64,000 nucleotides of DNA from CAYNRA01 sp046296415 (GCA_046296415.1 JBKBLN010000001.1:1268890-1332889), one strand, 5' to 3'; positions 26,992 through 38,118 are shown, counted from the stretch's first letter. Translations and numbers: made by a program. Notes: generated from the sequence alone by a model not told the origin.

Positions 26992-29900
26992 ATGAAAATT
27001 CTCAAGTATTCTAAAATATGTCTTTTTTTTGCTGCACTGGGTGTATCTATTTTAGCCCAAGGGCAAGAACCGACAGTTAGTATATCCTTGGATCGAGCCG
27101 AGATTCAAGAAGCCCATGGAGAAGCTACTTTAACAGCCACATTATCTAAAGTTTATTCAAAAGATGTAATCTTGACGTTTAGAACTCAAGGCGCTGCAAC
27201 ATATAATGTAGATTTCATGACTGAATTTACTGGGAAAGGCACGTCTAAAACTATCGCAGGAATTTCCGGGCAGTCAGGTGCGGGAGCAAACCAGCTGAAT
27301 AATCCAACTGCCATAATCATGGATAAAGAAGGTACGCTCTTCATCGTGGATAGTGGAAATCATAGGGTACAAAAATGGTTACCAGGTGCTAAAAAGGGAA
27401 TTACTGTGGCAGGTGGAAATGGGGCAGGTGCAGCTTCCAACCAGTTGTATCATCCCCAAGGAATAGCTGTTGATAAGGCTGGAAATCTATATATTTCGGA
27501 TACGCATAATCACAGAATTCAGAAGTGGGCTCCTGGAGCTACGGAAGGTGTTACAATTGCGGGAGGGAATGGATCTGGATCTGATGCAAATCAGCTGTTT
27601 TATCCAATGAATATAACTTTGGATGATAATGAGAACTTGTTTATCGTAGATTATTCAAATGCACGCGTTCAAAAGTGGGTGCCAGGTGCTACAGCAGGCA
27701 TTACAGTGGCGGGGGGTAATGGACAAGGAGTTGAAGAAAATAAATTATTTTACCCGACGGGTATTTCTATTGATAAACTCGGAAACATCTATGTAGTTTC
27801 AAATCATTCGGTTGTCAAGTGGACACCCGGAGCAAGTCGAGGGATCCAAGTGGCAGGAAATTACTGGTCTGGAGATGAATTGGACTTACTGCAGGATCCA
27901 ATTGGAATATATTTTGACGAAGCTGGAAATCTTTTTATTGCCGATACAGGTAATCATCGAATACAAAAATGGGCTGTAAACGTACAAAAAGGTATAACCA
28001 TTGCCGGAGGGAAAGGGGCGGGCTCTAATCCCAATCAGTTTTTTTCCCCCACCAGTGTTTTCACTGATCGATTTGAAGATTTGTATATTTCCGATAATGA
28101 TAATCATCGAATTCAAAAGCTACTAATACACCCTCAAATTGTTATTCCAGCAGGACAATTGAGTGGTTCTTTCCGTATTGTAGCCCTAGAGGATTCCAAT
28201 TTGGAAGATAATGAAGATTTTAAATTTGATCTTGAAACGATTGAAAATGCTACCTTAGCTTCTCCGCAGACAACTTGGAGTTTAATAATTTTGGATGATG
28301 ACCTCCCGCCAACTGCCTCATTCAGTTTATCGGACTCTACCTTGACGGAGGAGGGGGAACCATTAGCTATCGATATACGATTGACGCCCCATCCTCAAAA
28401 AAAAGTGTCAGCCAAGCTGCGCTTCAGTGGGTCAGCCCAGATAGGGAAAGATTATACCGTTGACCATCAGGAGGTAGTTTTTCAACCTGGTGATTCCGTA
28501 AAAACAATTCATATAAAACCCATCAATGATGAATTGGTTGAGTCAATGGAAACCATTCAGATTGAGGTAGTGGGGGGAGAAAACCTATCTACATCTTACC
28601 CCAGTGTGATCATTTTTGTTTCCTCTGATGATAAACCATCCGTACAGGTAGCACTAGACAAAACATCCATTTCAGAAGCCAACGGAAAGGCGACGTTTAC
28701 AGCTACGCTATCTCATCCTCATAGTCGTGATGTCATTCTTTATTTTGATCATAATGGAACCGCACAATTTGAGAATGATTATACCTTGAACTTTAACGAG
28801 AAAGGATCAATTACTTTGGTTGCTGGAGGAAATGGGGCTGGATCCGATGCTAACCAGCTTCATTATCCCACCAATGTAAAAATGGATCAAGATGGAAATC
28901 TTGTTATTGCTGACTATTTTAATAGTCGAATTCAATTGTGGAAAAAAGGAGCAAGTTCAGGAATTACCTTGGCAAAAAGTTATCGTCCTATTTACATAGC
29001 TTTAGATTCCCTAAATAACCTATACGTTTCGGATGATTACAATCATTTTGTCAAAAAATGGACTCATGGTGATACGGTTGGCATTATTGTAGCCGGTGGA
29101 AATGGTTATGGTCCAAACGCAAATCAATTAAATCATCCTACTGGGTTAACTGTAGATAGTCAGGGTAATTTATTTATAGCTGTTAGAGGAAACCTCAGTA
29201 TTCAAAAATGGGTGCCGGGGGCGGGAGAAGGAATTACTATTGTAAATAAAGAAACTAAAATATCGCCAGAGTGGCAGTGTTCCCCTTTTCAAACCAATGT
29301 TTTTTTAGATCAACAAAACAATATTTACTACGGATGCCATTCCTATGGTTCTATCATCAAATGGTCTCCGGAGTCAAATAGTGGTCAGATTGTGGCTGGT
29401 GGTAATTTTATGGTAGATCCACCATTAAGTATTTCTAGTCCCTATCACTTTACACTCGATAAATGGGGTAATATTTACCTAAATGCGGGAGGTATGGTGC
29501 TAAGATGGGTTCAGGGAGAACGTAGTGGTGTTATCGTGGCTGGGAAAAGTGAAAAGGGGGACGCAATGGATCAACTTAATGATCAAAAGGGTATGTTTGT
29601 AGGTCCAAATGGAGATATTTATATCGCAGATTCCGGTAATAACCGTATTTTGAAAATTTTACAAGCGCCCCAAATTCGAATTCCCGCCGGCCAAATCACT
29701 GGAAAATTAGAGATCATAGGTCTAGAAGATTCGATCCTCGAACCAAATGAGCAGGTTACATTTCAAGTAAATCAAATCGACAATGGATTCTTGCTCCAAC
29801 CGAATGCAAAACAGTTTTCCATTACCTTACTGGATGAAGGGCCCGTCCTTGTGAAAGATCCAAATATTAATCTACCCGCACTCTCAAATACCGCCACTTC

Positions 29901-32900
29901 ATGGGGGGATTTTGATCGTGATGGTGACCTTGACTTAGCCATCCTAGGATTTAATCAAGATGAAGGGGCAATGACTCGAATTTACCGAAATGACAATGGA
30001 CATCTTGTTGACTCCGCTATTCCACTGACACAGTTCGTTTCGGGTGACCTAAAATGGACTGATTTGAACCAAGACGGCTTTCTCGACTTATTGGTTACGG
30101 GCCTTTCGGCTTTGGGTGAAAATCAGACGGAACTCAATACAATAGTATATCTAAACCAGAAAGGTCAGGGATTTAGTCCCATTACTAATTTGGGGATCGA
30201 AAATCTGCTATCCCCTAAAATAGCATTAGGCGATTTGGATAAGGACGGAGATGAAGACTTAGTCATGCTAGGCTACAATTCTATGCAAAATCCAGTTTTG
30301 AATGTCTACAAATATCAAAATCATTCCGCTGTTTTTTCTCGTTTACCCAACTTTGACATTACTACTTTAGAAAATGAAAAAAATTGGGATGTTAAAATAA
30401 TAGATTATGATTCGGATGGAGATCTTGACATCATGTTTTCTGGTTCACACAATTGGGAATTCCCCCGAACGTATGGAATAATCCATAATAAGTTCTCACC
30501 CGGAAAAGGAGAAGGTTTTTACTTTAATCTGAGTGATCTGACGTACGAAGTTCTTAAACTTGATGAGTTAAATCACGCATTGGATATCTTGGGTGTAGGA
30601 TATGATGATAACCAACCTGCTTTTAAATCGAATCGAACGGGTATTCTTTTTGAAGGGGAGAAGCCCAATCTAAAAGATGCCGACCTAGCCGTTGGGGATT
30701 TCAACCATGACGGACTTAATGATTTGATTGTTTCCGGGCGAGATATTCTAAACAAACCTAAAGTTTTTTTATATGCCCAAAAACCTAAAACACCGGATTA
30801 TAAAGAAATTATTTTTTCTCAAGTATCCAATACAGATGTTTCTGCCCTGTATCATCCCAAAGTTGAATGGGTTGATTATAATTCAGATGGCTATTTAGAT
30901 TTGGTCATGACGGGATTAGATGAAAATAATACTCAGAAAACATATTTTTATAAAAATCAAATTACGTATAGAAAAAATGAACGTCCCGCACCGCCCTCCA
31001 ATTTACGGGTGATCGACAAAGGGTATGGAAATGTTGAGTTTAAATGGGATAAACCTCAAGATGATCACTCTCGTTTTTTCGGGTACCGTATTAGGATCGG
31101 TACTACACCCGGAGGAGATGAAATTACTCAATCATTTAGTATTTTATCCACAGGTTCTCAATTAGTTTCGGGTCATCCACCCTTATTCCTAGAATCCTAT
31201 CTGAAACAGCTAAATCCAGGCCGATATTATTGGTCCGTGCAAGCCATTGACCAGAGTTTTCAAGGCTCAATGTTTGCGAAGGAGAGTATTTTGGAATTAA
31301 AGTATGATTGGAAACTAAACAGACAAGTCGATGTCATTGATCATTCATTTCCTAGTTTTAACATCCCAAAGTTTATGTTAATTGATGTGGAAAATGACAA
31401 TGACCTAGATTTAATTTACTTTTCGGAATACGGCGGCAAGTATTTTAAGTTGAATAAGGGTGAATATGTTATTGATCAAAATTTTAATCCTAGGGATAAT
31501 TTAGAGAATTTGGAGGCGAATGATGTGAATAACGATGGATTCATGGATTTTGCCATTAGTTCAAATTATCATGGCATGGGCGTCTATTTAAATCGAGGTG
31601 GAATCAGTTTTGAACCGTTGTTACTAACCGACAAGGTATTAAAGGCTACCAAAATGAAAATAACCGATATGAACAACAATGGCCGCAAAGAAATCCTTAT
31701 TGCCGGCATGACTTCCAGTTTGAGTGATGGAGTTCCCAAACTCTATTCTTTTGAATTTGATCCAGAAACCCAAACATTTATTTTTCGAGACGAGTCACCG
31801 AAAATCGCTGCGCTTAAAAATGCAGTCTATGATTTTGGGGACTTTGATAAAGATGGTCGCGTCGATTTTATACTTTCTGGCAGTGGGAATTTAGGGGTTC
31901 GGACAATTCTGTATCGAAATATTACTGTACCTGGCGGCCCTCTAGCCTTGAGTGCAACGAACATTACCTTGCCAAGAATCACAAAAGGAGCGATTCATTT
32001 TTTAGACTATGATGCTGATGGAGATGAGGATTTGATATTCATAGGCCGTAGTACGACAGGAACCTTGTTCCATATTTATGCCAATGAATTTGATCAAGGT
32101 CTCGGATTTGTTCCTAAAACACTTAACCTTGAGCCAATTGAAGATGCCAAGGTAAGTTTCGTTGATATAAATGGGGATGGTTACACGGATATATTCTATT
32201 CAGGCTTGAAATTGGGGATAGGCAAAATTTCAAGACTAGCTCAGTACAATCCCAATTCCAAGGATTATGATAACAGGTCTTTTGATTTTGGAAATTTGTT
32301 TGATGTTTCCGTATCAGCCGGTGATATTGATGCGGATGGCGATGTAGATTTAGTAATCGCAGGCTTCCACAAAGATAACCCATCACAAAAAATACAATAT
32401 GCTTTGTTTAACGTCCACAATGATTTTGTATCTCTTGAGACTTCAAGAAACCAAGAAAAGTCAGAAGATGAAACTCAAAAATCCCCCATTTCAGATAACC
32501 TCACGGGTTCTACTTACCTTTTCAACACGCCCCCGAAGGCTCCTCTTCATAAATCTTTAACCACAGCTTTGGAAAACTCCACTCAAATACTTCGGTTCGT
32601 TTGGAATCCAGCCACAGATGACAATACCCCAAGCAAGGGTTTGACCTATTCACTCCGAGTTGGAACAACTCCCACCAACAACGCAATACTTGCTTCCCAT
32701 GCAAATTTGAACGGTACGCTAACCAAACCCGCCATAGGAAATGTTTCTACCAACACCGCATGGAATCTCCAAATGTTGCCCGATGGCGAATACTACTGGT
32801 CTGTTCAGGCCATTGATGCCTCGTTTGTGGGTGGTCCTTTTTCAATTCCCCAAAAATTCACCATTCAAAATGGAAGATTGAGTACCGTCCCAAATCAACC

Positions 32901-33582
32901 CGACGATTTTTTATCAAGTCAGCCATTTGTTTGTCCAAATTCCACATTTACGTATACTCTTCCTAGTGCAGAGGAGGGGGCCACGTATGAATGGGGATTT
33001 TTGGAGGCAAGTCCAGGTGCCAAAATCATCGCTACCACGGCTACTTCCGCGACTGTTTTCTTCGAGACTGGATTTTCAGAGGCCACGTTGACCGTCTTGG
33101 CAAAAAATGCATTTGGAGAAAGTCCGAAACGTTCGTTCAAAATTCGAAAAGGCACTCTCCCCAACACCCCCGGCACCATCCAGGCTTCACATTTAGTAGT
33201 TTGTCAAAATTCAACCCGATCCTATACTGTTTTGCCCGTCGATGGGGCTCTATCGTATGAATGGAGTTATTCGGGAACGGGAGCGAGTTTTTCAAACGGG
33301 GGTGAGTCGATACGCGTGAGTTATGGGGCTTCGGCTACCTCGGGCACCTGGCAAGTACGAGCCGTGGGGGGCTGCGGTAGTAGTGAGCCAAGAACCCTGC
33401 CAGTTCAAATGATTCCACAAAATCAACTAGTCCAAGGGCCCTTGACGCTACGAGCTGCTGAAAGGAGAAATGAGCAAGCCACGAGGTCTATTATTTTGCA
33501 ACCTGGTGCGAGTCAGCAGCCCATCACCCTTGAGCACGGCACGGTGTTCTCTGCGCAACTTGTCGGATGCCCTGTGGAGTAG
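26992..33582 (+). CDS. Giant secreted NHL / Calx-beta / FG-GAP / FN3 / PKD protein, second tandem paralogue
   Basis: This ~2196-aa protein has the same architecture as its upstream neighbour: signal peptide (ending SILAQGQ), Calx-beta-like unit, NHL repeats, Calx-beta pair, NHL block, FG-GAP blocks with calcium loops (GDFDRDGDLDLAILG, GDFDKDGRVDFILSG), FN3, two PKD-like domains and a 3-coathanger-like tail (VFSAQLVGCPVE). The ATG at 26992 is preferred over an in-frame TTG at 26980 because it starts a normal signal peptide (MKILKYSKICLFFAALGVS). Its body resembles the 20187 gene, but its last ~220 codons match the short 18101 gene almost exactly, so the 3' end has been exchanged between non-adjacent copies. 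No T9SS sorting domain was recognised. Confidence 0.88.
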   Translation: MKILKYSKICLFFAALGVSILAQGQEPTVSISLDRAEIQEAHGEATLTATLSKVYSKDVILTFRTQGAATYNVDFMTEFTGKGTSKTIAGISGQSGAGANQLNNPTAIIMDKEGTLFIVDSGNHRVQKWLPGAKKGITVAGGNGAGAASNQLYHPQGIAVDKAGNLYISDTHNHRIQKWAPGATEGVTIAGGNGSGSDANQLFYPMNITLDDNENLFIVDYSNARVQKWVPGATAGITVAGGNGQGVEENKLFYPTGISIDKLGNIYVVSNHSVVKWTPGASRGIQVAGNYWSGDELDLLQDPIGIYFDEAGNLFIADTGNHRIQKWAVNVQKGITIAGGKGAGSNPNQFFSPTSVFTDRFEDLYISDNDNHRIQKLLIHPQIVIPAGQLSGSFRIVALEDSNLEDNEDFKFDLETIENATLASPQTTWSLIILDDDLPPTASFSLSDSTLTEEGEPLAIDIRLTPHPQKKVSAKLRFSGSAQIGKDYTVDHQEVVFQPGDSVKTIHIKPINDELVESMETIQIEVVGGENLSTSYPSVIIFVSSDDKPSVQVALDKTSISEANGKATFTATLSHPHSRDVILYFDHNGTAQFENDYTLNFNEKGSITLVAGGNGAGSDANQLHYPTNVKMDQDGNLVIADYFNSRIQLWKKGASSGITLAKSYRPIYIALDSLNNLYVSDDYNHFVKKWTHGDTVGIIVAGGNGYGPNANQLNHPTGLTVDSQGNLFIAVRGNLSIQKWVPGAGEGITIVNKETKISPEWQCSPFQTNVFLDQQNNIYYGCHSYGSIIKWSPESNSGQIVAGGNFMVDPPLSISSPYHFTLDKWGNIYLNAGGMVLRWVQGERSGVIVAGKSEKGDAMDQLNDQKGMFVGPNGDIYIADSGNNRILKILQAPQIRIPAGQITGKLEIIGLEDSILEPNEQVTFQVNQIDNGFLLQPNAKQFSITLLDEGPVLVKDPNINLPALSNTATSWGDFDRDGDLDLAILGFNQDEGAMTRIYRNDNGHLVDSAIPLTQFVSGDLKWTDLNQDGFLDLLVTGLSALGENQTELNTIVYLNQKGQGFSPITNLGIENLLSPKIALGDLDKDGDEDLVMLGYNSMQNPVLNVYKYQNHSAVFSRLPNFDITTLENEKNWDVKIIDYDSDGDLDIMFSGSHNWEFPRTYGIIHNKFSPGKGEGFYFNLSDLTYEVLKLDELNHALDILGVGYDDNQPAFKSNRTGILFEGEKPNLKDADLAVGDFNHDGLNDLIVSGRDILNKPKVFLYAQKPKTPDYKEIIFSQVSNTDVSALYHPKVEWVDYNSDGYLDLVMTGLDENNTQKTYFYKNQITYRKNERPAPPSNLRVIDKGYGNVEFKWDKPQDDHSRFFGYRIRIGTTPGGDEITQSFSILSTGSQLVSGHPPLFLESYLKQLNPGRYYWSVQAIDQSFQGSMFAKESILELKYDWKLNRQVDVIDHSFPSFNIPKFMLIDVENDNDLDLIYFSEYGGKYFKLNKGEYVIDQNFNPRDNLENLEANDVNNDGFMDFAISSNYHGMGVYLNRGGISFEPLLLTDKVLKATKMKITDMNNNGRKEILIAGMTSSLSDGVPKLYSFEFDPETQTFIFRDESPKIAALKNAVYDFGDFDKDGRVDFILSGSGNLGVRTILYRNITVPGGPLALSATNITLPRITKGAIHFLDYDADGDEDLIFIGRSTTGTLFHIYANEFDQGLGFVPKTLNLEPIEDAKVSFVDINGDGYTDIFYSGLKLGIGKISRLAQYNPNSKDYDNRSFDFGNLFDVSVSAGDIDADGDVDLVIAGFHKDNPSQKIQYALFNVHNDFVSLETSRNQEKSEDETQKSPISDNLTGSTYLFNTPPKAPLHKSLTTALENSTQILRFVWNPATDDNTPSKGLTYSLRVGTTPTNNAILASHANLNGTLTKPAIGNVSTNTAWNLQMLPDGEYYWSVQAIDASFVGGPFSIPQKFTIQNGRLSTVPNQPDDFLSSQPFVCPNSTFTYTLPSAEEGATYEWGFLEASPGAKIIATTATSATVFFETGFSEATLTVLAKNAFGESPKRSFKIRKGTLPNTPGTIQASHLVVCQNSTRSYTVLPVDGALSYEWSYSGTGASFSNGGESIRVSYGASATSGTWQVRAVGGCGSSEPRTLPVQMIPQNQLVQGPLTLRAAERRNEQATRSIILQPGASQQPITLEHGTVFSAQLVGCPVE

Positions 33583-33642
33583 AAGACTAAAAATCAAGAT
33601 AAATAGAAGAGGAAAGTAGATTAGGCCTTGGAGGTTAATCGA
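32929..33642 (+). repeat. 714-bp near-identical copy shared with 19466-20179
   Basis: This is the partner of the segment at the end of the 18101 gene, at constant offset. Homology stops about 60 bp after the stop codon, in the sequence GGAGGTTAATCGA. Confidence 0.9.
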
Positions 33643-34143
33643 GATTGAATGTTCAAAAAGAAAATTAAAAAGAGTCTTCAAAAAAACCTTTGAAGTTAAA
33701 AATCAATTCTTGTTAGTTCTTCAACTAATTAGTTATAAAAAGTTTCTTAATGAATGTGTCTAATCTATTATTTGAAGAATCAAGTGAAGCAACATTAATG
33801 TAAGTATTTGATTTTAAGTAGGTTTATTAGCTTTTTGTATATAGAAATATACCGTTTGATAAAAATAATTGATTTTTCTTTGGATAGTAATTGTTTGTAG
33901 TTAATTTCGAAAATATTTCATAAAAAGTAAAATTTCACTCAAAACCATAAACTACTCACACCTACGAATTGCCGACATTGTATGTTAGGACATGTTATTT
34001 ATTTTTTATTTTAATAAAATATCAATTTTAATTTTCAACAGAAGTTTCAATATAATTTCTGGAATTTGTATCAAAATAAGATGTTTGAATTTTTTCAAGC
34101 ACCATTTTCTTTTTGCTTGCTATTTAATATTTGTTGAAAAATT
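33643..34143. other. AT-rich intergenic region, no gene seen
   Basis: These 501 bp have no supported reading frame. A small inverted repeat, CTTCAAA / TTTGAAG (33676-33695), lies about 95 bp past the stop of the giant gene without a T-tract. The rest is very AT-rich and marks the boundary between the NHL cluster and the toxin locus. Confidence 0.5.
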
Positions 34144-34647
34144 ATGAAAAAAATTATTTCGTATTTTACTATTTCTTTATTCATTTTCTTTGGTTATGGA
34201 TGTAAAAAAGAAGAGGTTTCTAGTTCTTTTCTTATTGGAGTTTGGGGAGTCTCGAATGTAGAAGTCTTGATAAATGATAAAATTACCCCAATTTCATCAA
34301 ATTCTTTTGATTCTAATTTTAAACATGTAAAACACGTGTTTAACGAAGATTTTACCTACGAATTTATTGACATGGATGGGTCAAAGGTTCAGGGGACATG
34401 GGAGTATTTAAGTCAATCTAAGGAAATATTGGTAGAATATCCCGAATTAGGTTATGTTGAGCGCTATGAAGTTTTAACCAATTCTGCTAACGAAGTAGTA
34501 CTAAGAACGCCAATAATCGATGTAACTAAGGCGGAAAGTGATCAAGAGTTTGAAATTTTATTTACCGCAAGTTTTTTGTTGGTTGATACCCCCTCGAATC
34601 TAGTTGAACCCAAAACTTTGGGTTTGCAATATAAATTATTGAAATAG
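34144..34647 (+). CDS. Small lipoprotein, lipocalin-like
   Basis: This 167-aa protein has a lipoprotein signal (FFGYGC, lipidated Cys20, then KKEE, a charged stretch common after the cysteine in Bacteroidetes lipoproteins). The body, beginning LIGVWGVSNVEVLINDKI and including YEFIDMDGSKVQGTWEYLSQ, has the W/G spacing of lipocalin-like or DUF5004-like domains. The family is a judgement by pattern. It ends 54 bp before the likely start of a giant secreted protein and may open the toxin-locus operon; a role with those proteins is unproven. Confidence 0.75.
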   Translation: MKKIISYFTISLFIFFGYGCKKEEVSSSFLIGVWGVSNVEVLINDKITPISSNSFDSNFKHVKHVFNEDFTYEFIDMDGSKVQGTWEYLSQSKEILVEYPELGYVERYEVLTNSANEVVLRTPIIDVTKAESDQEFEILFTASFLLVDTPSNLVEPKTLGLQYKLLK

Positions 34648-34701
34648 GTTTTTTCTTTACTGGTGATCTGGCGAAGAGTTTTTTATTTAATGCAATGCTG
34701 T

Positions 34702-37700
34702 ATGAAGAGAACATGTACCTTGAGTTGGTTTTTATGGGTTCTGACTTTTTTATTTCATGGGTTGAACGCTTTAGGAAATTTTAATGATGATCCAATAAAA
34801 TCCGGTAAGGAGCCTGAAAAATCTGTTTTGGCCACAAAAGTGTTTGAAGGTAAAAAAACATCGTTTGTTCCATTTAATTCCACTCAACATGTTGAACTGG
34901 AAAATGCTTTAGCTAATTTACAAAGCAAGGTTTCAAGCCAAGTAATTCTGCCTGATCTTTTGGACGATCTGGACTTTAGTAGTTCTGAGGAGAACATAAG
35001 TGATCGTGGAAAAGCAGGTTCTATGTTTTCGTATTTAGATCAAAATCCAGACAAGGTCAAGTCATTTATCAGTTTTGAGGATTTAATTACATTGCCCGTT
35101 GGGTTAAAACAATCCTTGAATGACAATACTGAAGTTGCATTAGGTATCTACAGTGTGGAATATACTCCATCTGGCGCTGTACTAACTGTCTTCGTTCGTA
35201 TAAAGATGAAGGTAACTGGTTCCAGCCAAGATCGTGTCCTGTTGTTTGGTTCCAATTCCGTTAACTTCACCAGAACAGGTGGACTTGGGGATGGAGGTAA
35301 TTTTAAAGTTGCTTTATTAGGAGATTTTCCTATCCCAATGAATAATTGGACGGTTGTAGCCAAAGGAACAGCCAATATGGGTGATATTGAAAGTTCGCCT
35401 ACGTTTGTTTCTTTTACTTGCGATAAATTCTCCGCCGCTGGGTTAGGTTTGGATGTTGTATTCCCACGTAATGTTTTGGTCCCATTTAGTGCGACGGAGC
35501 GGGTGCCCAAAGAGGGACGAGTTCAGTTATCGGCATTTGCTGAAATCAAAAATGGATTTAATGATATTTATGCAGCCATCAATTCACCCATGCCCTTTGC
35601 TGTGGCTAACTTTCCTCGTTTTGGATTTCAGGTGAAAAATCTTCGGTTGGATTTGAGCGATTTTCGTGGAGGGAATGAACCTGGTTTGTTTCCCGCAAGT
35701 TATGAAGGGGCTGACAAAGGGGATATGCGATGGAGGGGTTTAATGGCAGATCAATTCACAGTTTTACTTCCCAAAGAATTTAACTCCCAAGATGCCTCTT
35801 CCATTTCAGGTACCAAGATCATTATAGATCGATCTGGCTTTACCGGATTTGTCAATTACGCCAATTCTGTAAATCCACTCAAGTGCGATGCTCAAAAATG
35901 GCCTTTGACGATTTCAACATTTAACTTAGCTTTTGTTCAAAATAATTTAGTGGCTGGCGGTTTTGGGGGTTCCATACGAACCCCTCTGAATACAAATATG
36001 GCTGATCCAAATGCAGCTTTGGTTTACTCGGCCCTTATCAGTAATACGGGTGAATACGCCTTTACAATTGATGCTACCAATGGGAACTATCCAATAAACT
36101 GTTGGAGAGCGAAAGCTAAAATTACCAAAGGCTCTTGGTTAGATCTTGTAGTGAAAAATAATAAATTTTATCCTTCTGCCAGCTTAAATGGTACGCTAGA
36201 GCTTGCCACGAATACCAACACCAATACCGAAGGTGAGCCAGAAACAGATGGAACGGTTTCTTTAAAGGGGATTATTTTCAATGATCTTCAATTGGCAGTC
36301 AATGAGGCCGGAAAATTTAATTTTTCGATCGGAGAGTTTAAGTATGTCAATACCACGGATTCTCGCCTAGCTCGCTTCCCAATTTCCATAACCCGTTTTG
36401 AAAATTTTCGAAATGCTTCTGGCATGAAAGATAATGACCTTTGGTTTGGATTCGGTTTTCGAGTGAGCTTGGCTGGTGACCGATTTGCAGGTGCTACAGA
36501 TCTGTTGATCAAGACACACTACAATGAAGCTTTGGGGAAGTTTGTATTGGGCAGTGCAGCAGATATAAAAAAGTTTGTGGAGGTAAAGAAATTGTATATC
36601 AAAGGAAGTACCTCAGCTATGGATGCCGAAGGAATTGTTGACTTTTTTGAGAATGCCACTGAGATGGGTGACTCCTATAAAAACTTAATCAAAGACTCTA
36701 TCCCACAAAGTAAAGGTTTTTGCGGAAGTTTGAATTTAGTTTTAAAGAAGCCATTTAAAGTTGGGGTTGAATTAAATGCCCTCTTTGGATATGATAACGT
36801 GTATAACTACTCGTTCGGATTCTTTAGTGCTTTTGTAGGAGACACAGAGGCTAGTCTTCGGGGAGTAGCACAAAATTCAGATGGAACAGAAAAGGCTGTT
36901 ACAGATTCAAAATATCGTTATACCAGACCCGGAAACTTAGGTGGATTTGTCATTCCAACAGGTATAGCTGATCTAGGAATCAACGGCCTCGGACTAGGTG
37001 TGTATTTTAATATGAAGCCTTCTTTTGATGGCACTCAGGTTAAATATGCAGTAAGCAAGGATGTGCCTTTTGGGTTTAAGTTGATGTTGGGCATACAAAA
37101 CAATTCACTTCCAGGGGCATCTTCCTATGTCGAACCCACCTTCAAAGGTAGAGTAAATGTGGATTTTGCCCTGGATAGAAAATACGGAATCAATAGTATC
37201 GCACTCAGTGGAATTGGGACGTTTGCGAGCAATCTCACTGGTGGTAATTCAAGCGCCCAGTTGATACAAGGATTAGGAAAATCAATAAGTGACAACAATG
37301 ACCAATTGATGAATATGAATCCAAAACAACATGATCAAAAAGCACTAATTGACCAATCCAAAGCACAAAATCAAAATGTCCCAATAAGTAACAACGGAGA
37401 TATTGTCGTCGCAATGGGTGTTTTATTTGACTTTCCCAAGAAGATTTTCCACGCCGAAGCTGAGGTATATATGAACATAAAAAGTCCTACGACTGGGGAG
37501 ACAACGCTTCGAGGTATCGGGATGAATAATTTGGCGGGTCGCGCAGTCATTCATTTTGAAAAATCAAATACCTATGTCCACATAGGCAAACAAGATATGT
37601 TAAATCGGGTTGGGATACGCTACCGAAATAACTTTGAATTTGGAGCTTACCTGATGATGGGAAAAGGTATTGGCAATATTCCTGCTCCCCCAATTGAAGT

Positions 37701-38118
37701 ACTTACGTTTTTCCCAGCTCTACAATCTCGATTGACTGGATCTGCCTCTTCGACTGAGATGAAGAGTGTACGCGAGGGAAAAGGGTTTGCGGTAGGCGCA
37801 CACATAAAAACAACCATAGATGCGAAAGGCTGGCTTGGATACATCAAAGGTTATGGTGTTGGGGGAATGGATCTGGTGTTATTAACCTCCTGTGCCGATA
37901 GCTATTATGGTGAAATGCAATTGTACGGGGTGGCTCAAGTGGAGGCTGGCATTGGAAAAAAGAATTTGTTTAACGGGGGAGTTGGATTTTACTTGAAAGG
38001 ACAAGGCTTTAAACCATTTAAAGCCGAGGGTAGTGTTTGTATTACCTATGGACGGAACAATAAAAAGCTTTGTCTAACCTCAAATGCAGTCGAAACACCA
38101 TCACCATGTAACAACTAA
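34702..38118 (+). CDS. Large secreted beta-rich protein of the toxin locus, unknown
   Basis: This ~1138-aa protein is not recognised. The frame opens at a GTG (34663) with ATGs at 34690 and 34702; 34702 is chosen because it starts a clean signal peptide, MKRTCTLSWFLWVLTFLFHG. The rest is beta-rich without obvious repeats, with many FGFGFRV-, GLGLGVYFNMK- and GIGTFASNL-like strand patterns that would suit a large beta-solenoid or outer-membrane-associated structure. The C-terminus ends in a cysteine-containing segment (LTSNAVETPSPCNN). The gap to the next giant gene is 42 bp, so an operon with it and possibly the effector is likely. A role as partner or delivery component of the toxin is inferred from position alone. 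Confidence 0.75.
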   Translation: MKRTCTLSWFLWVLTFLFHGLNALGNFNDDPIKSGKEPEKSVLATKVFEGKKTSFVPFNSTQHVELENALANLQSKVSSQVILPDLLDDLDFSSSEENISDRGKAGSMFSYLDQNPDKVKSFISFEDLITLPVGLKQSLNDNTEVALGIYSVEYTPSGAVLTVFVRIKMKVTGSSQDRVLLFGSNSVNFTRTGGLGDGGNFKVALLGDFPIPMNNWTVVAKGTANMGDIESSPTFVSFTCDKFSAAGLGLDVVFPRNVLVPFSATERVPKEGRVQLSAFAEIKNGFNDIYAAINSPMPFAVANFPRFGFQVKNLRLDLSDFRGGNEPGLFPASYEGADKGDMRWRGLMADQFTVLLPKEFNSQDASSISGTKIIIDRSGFTGFVNYANSVNPLKCDAQKWPLTISTFNLAFVQNNLVAGGFGGSIRTPLNTNMADPNAALVYSALISNTGEYAFTIDATNGNYPINCWRAKAKITKGSWLDLVVKNNKFYPSASLNGTLELATNTNTNTEGEPETDGTVSLKGIIFNDLQLAVNEAGKFNFSIGEFKYVNTTDSRLARFPISITRFENFRNASGMKDNDLWFGFGFRVSLAGDRFAGATDLLIKTHYNEALGKFVLGSAADIKKFVEVKKLYIKGSTSAMDAEGIVDFFENATEMGDSYKNLIKDSIPQSKGFCGSLNLVLKKPFKVGVELNALFGYDNVYNYSFGFFSAFVGDTEASLRGVAQNSDGTEKAVTDSKYRYTRPGNLGGFVIPTGIADLGINGLGLGVYFNMKPSFDGTQVKYAVSKDVPFGFKLMLGIQNNSLPGASSYVEPTFKGRVNVDFALDRKYGINSIALSGIGTFASNLTGGNSSAQLIQGLGKSISDNNDQLMNMNPKQHDQKALIDQSKAQNQNVPISNNGDIVVAMGVLFDFPKKIFHAEAEVYMNIKSPTTGETTLRGIGMNNLAGRAVIHFEKSNTYVHIGKQDMLNRVGIRYRNNFEFGAYLMMGKGIGNIPAPPIEVLTFFPALQSRLTGSASSTEMKSVREGKGFAVGAHIKTTIDAKGWLGYIKGYGVGGMDLVLLTSCADSYYGEMQLYGVAQVEAGIGKKNLFNGGVGFYLKGQGFKPFKAEGSVCITYGRNNKKLCLTSNAVETPSPCNN

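Noticed and set aside
18101..33582. Type IX secretion C-terminal sorting domains on the NHL/FG-GAP proteins.
   Set aside because: The ends read VFSAQLVGCPVE, closer to 3-coathanger-like modules; no GxY-type strand followed by a basic tail was found.
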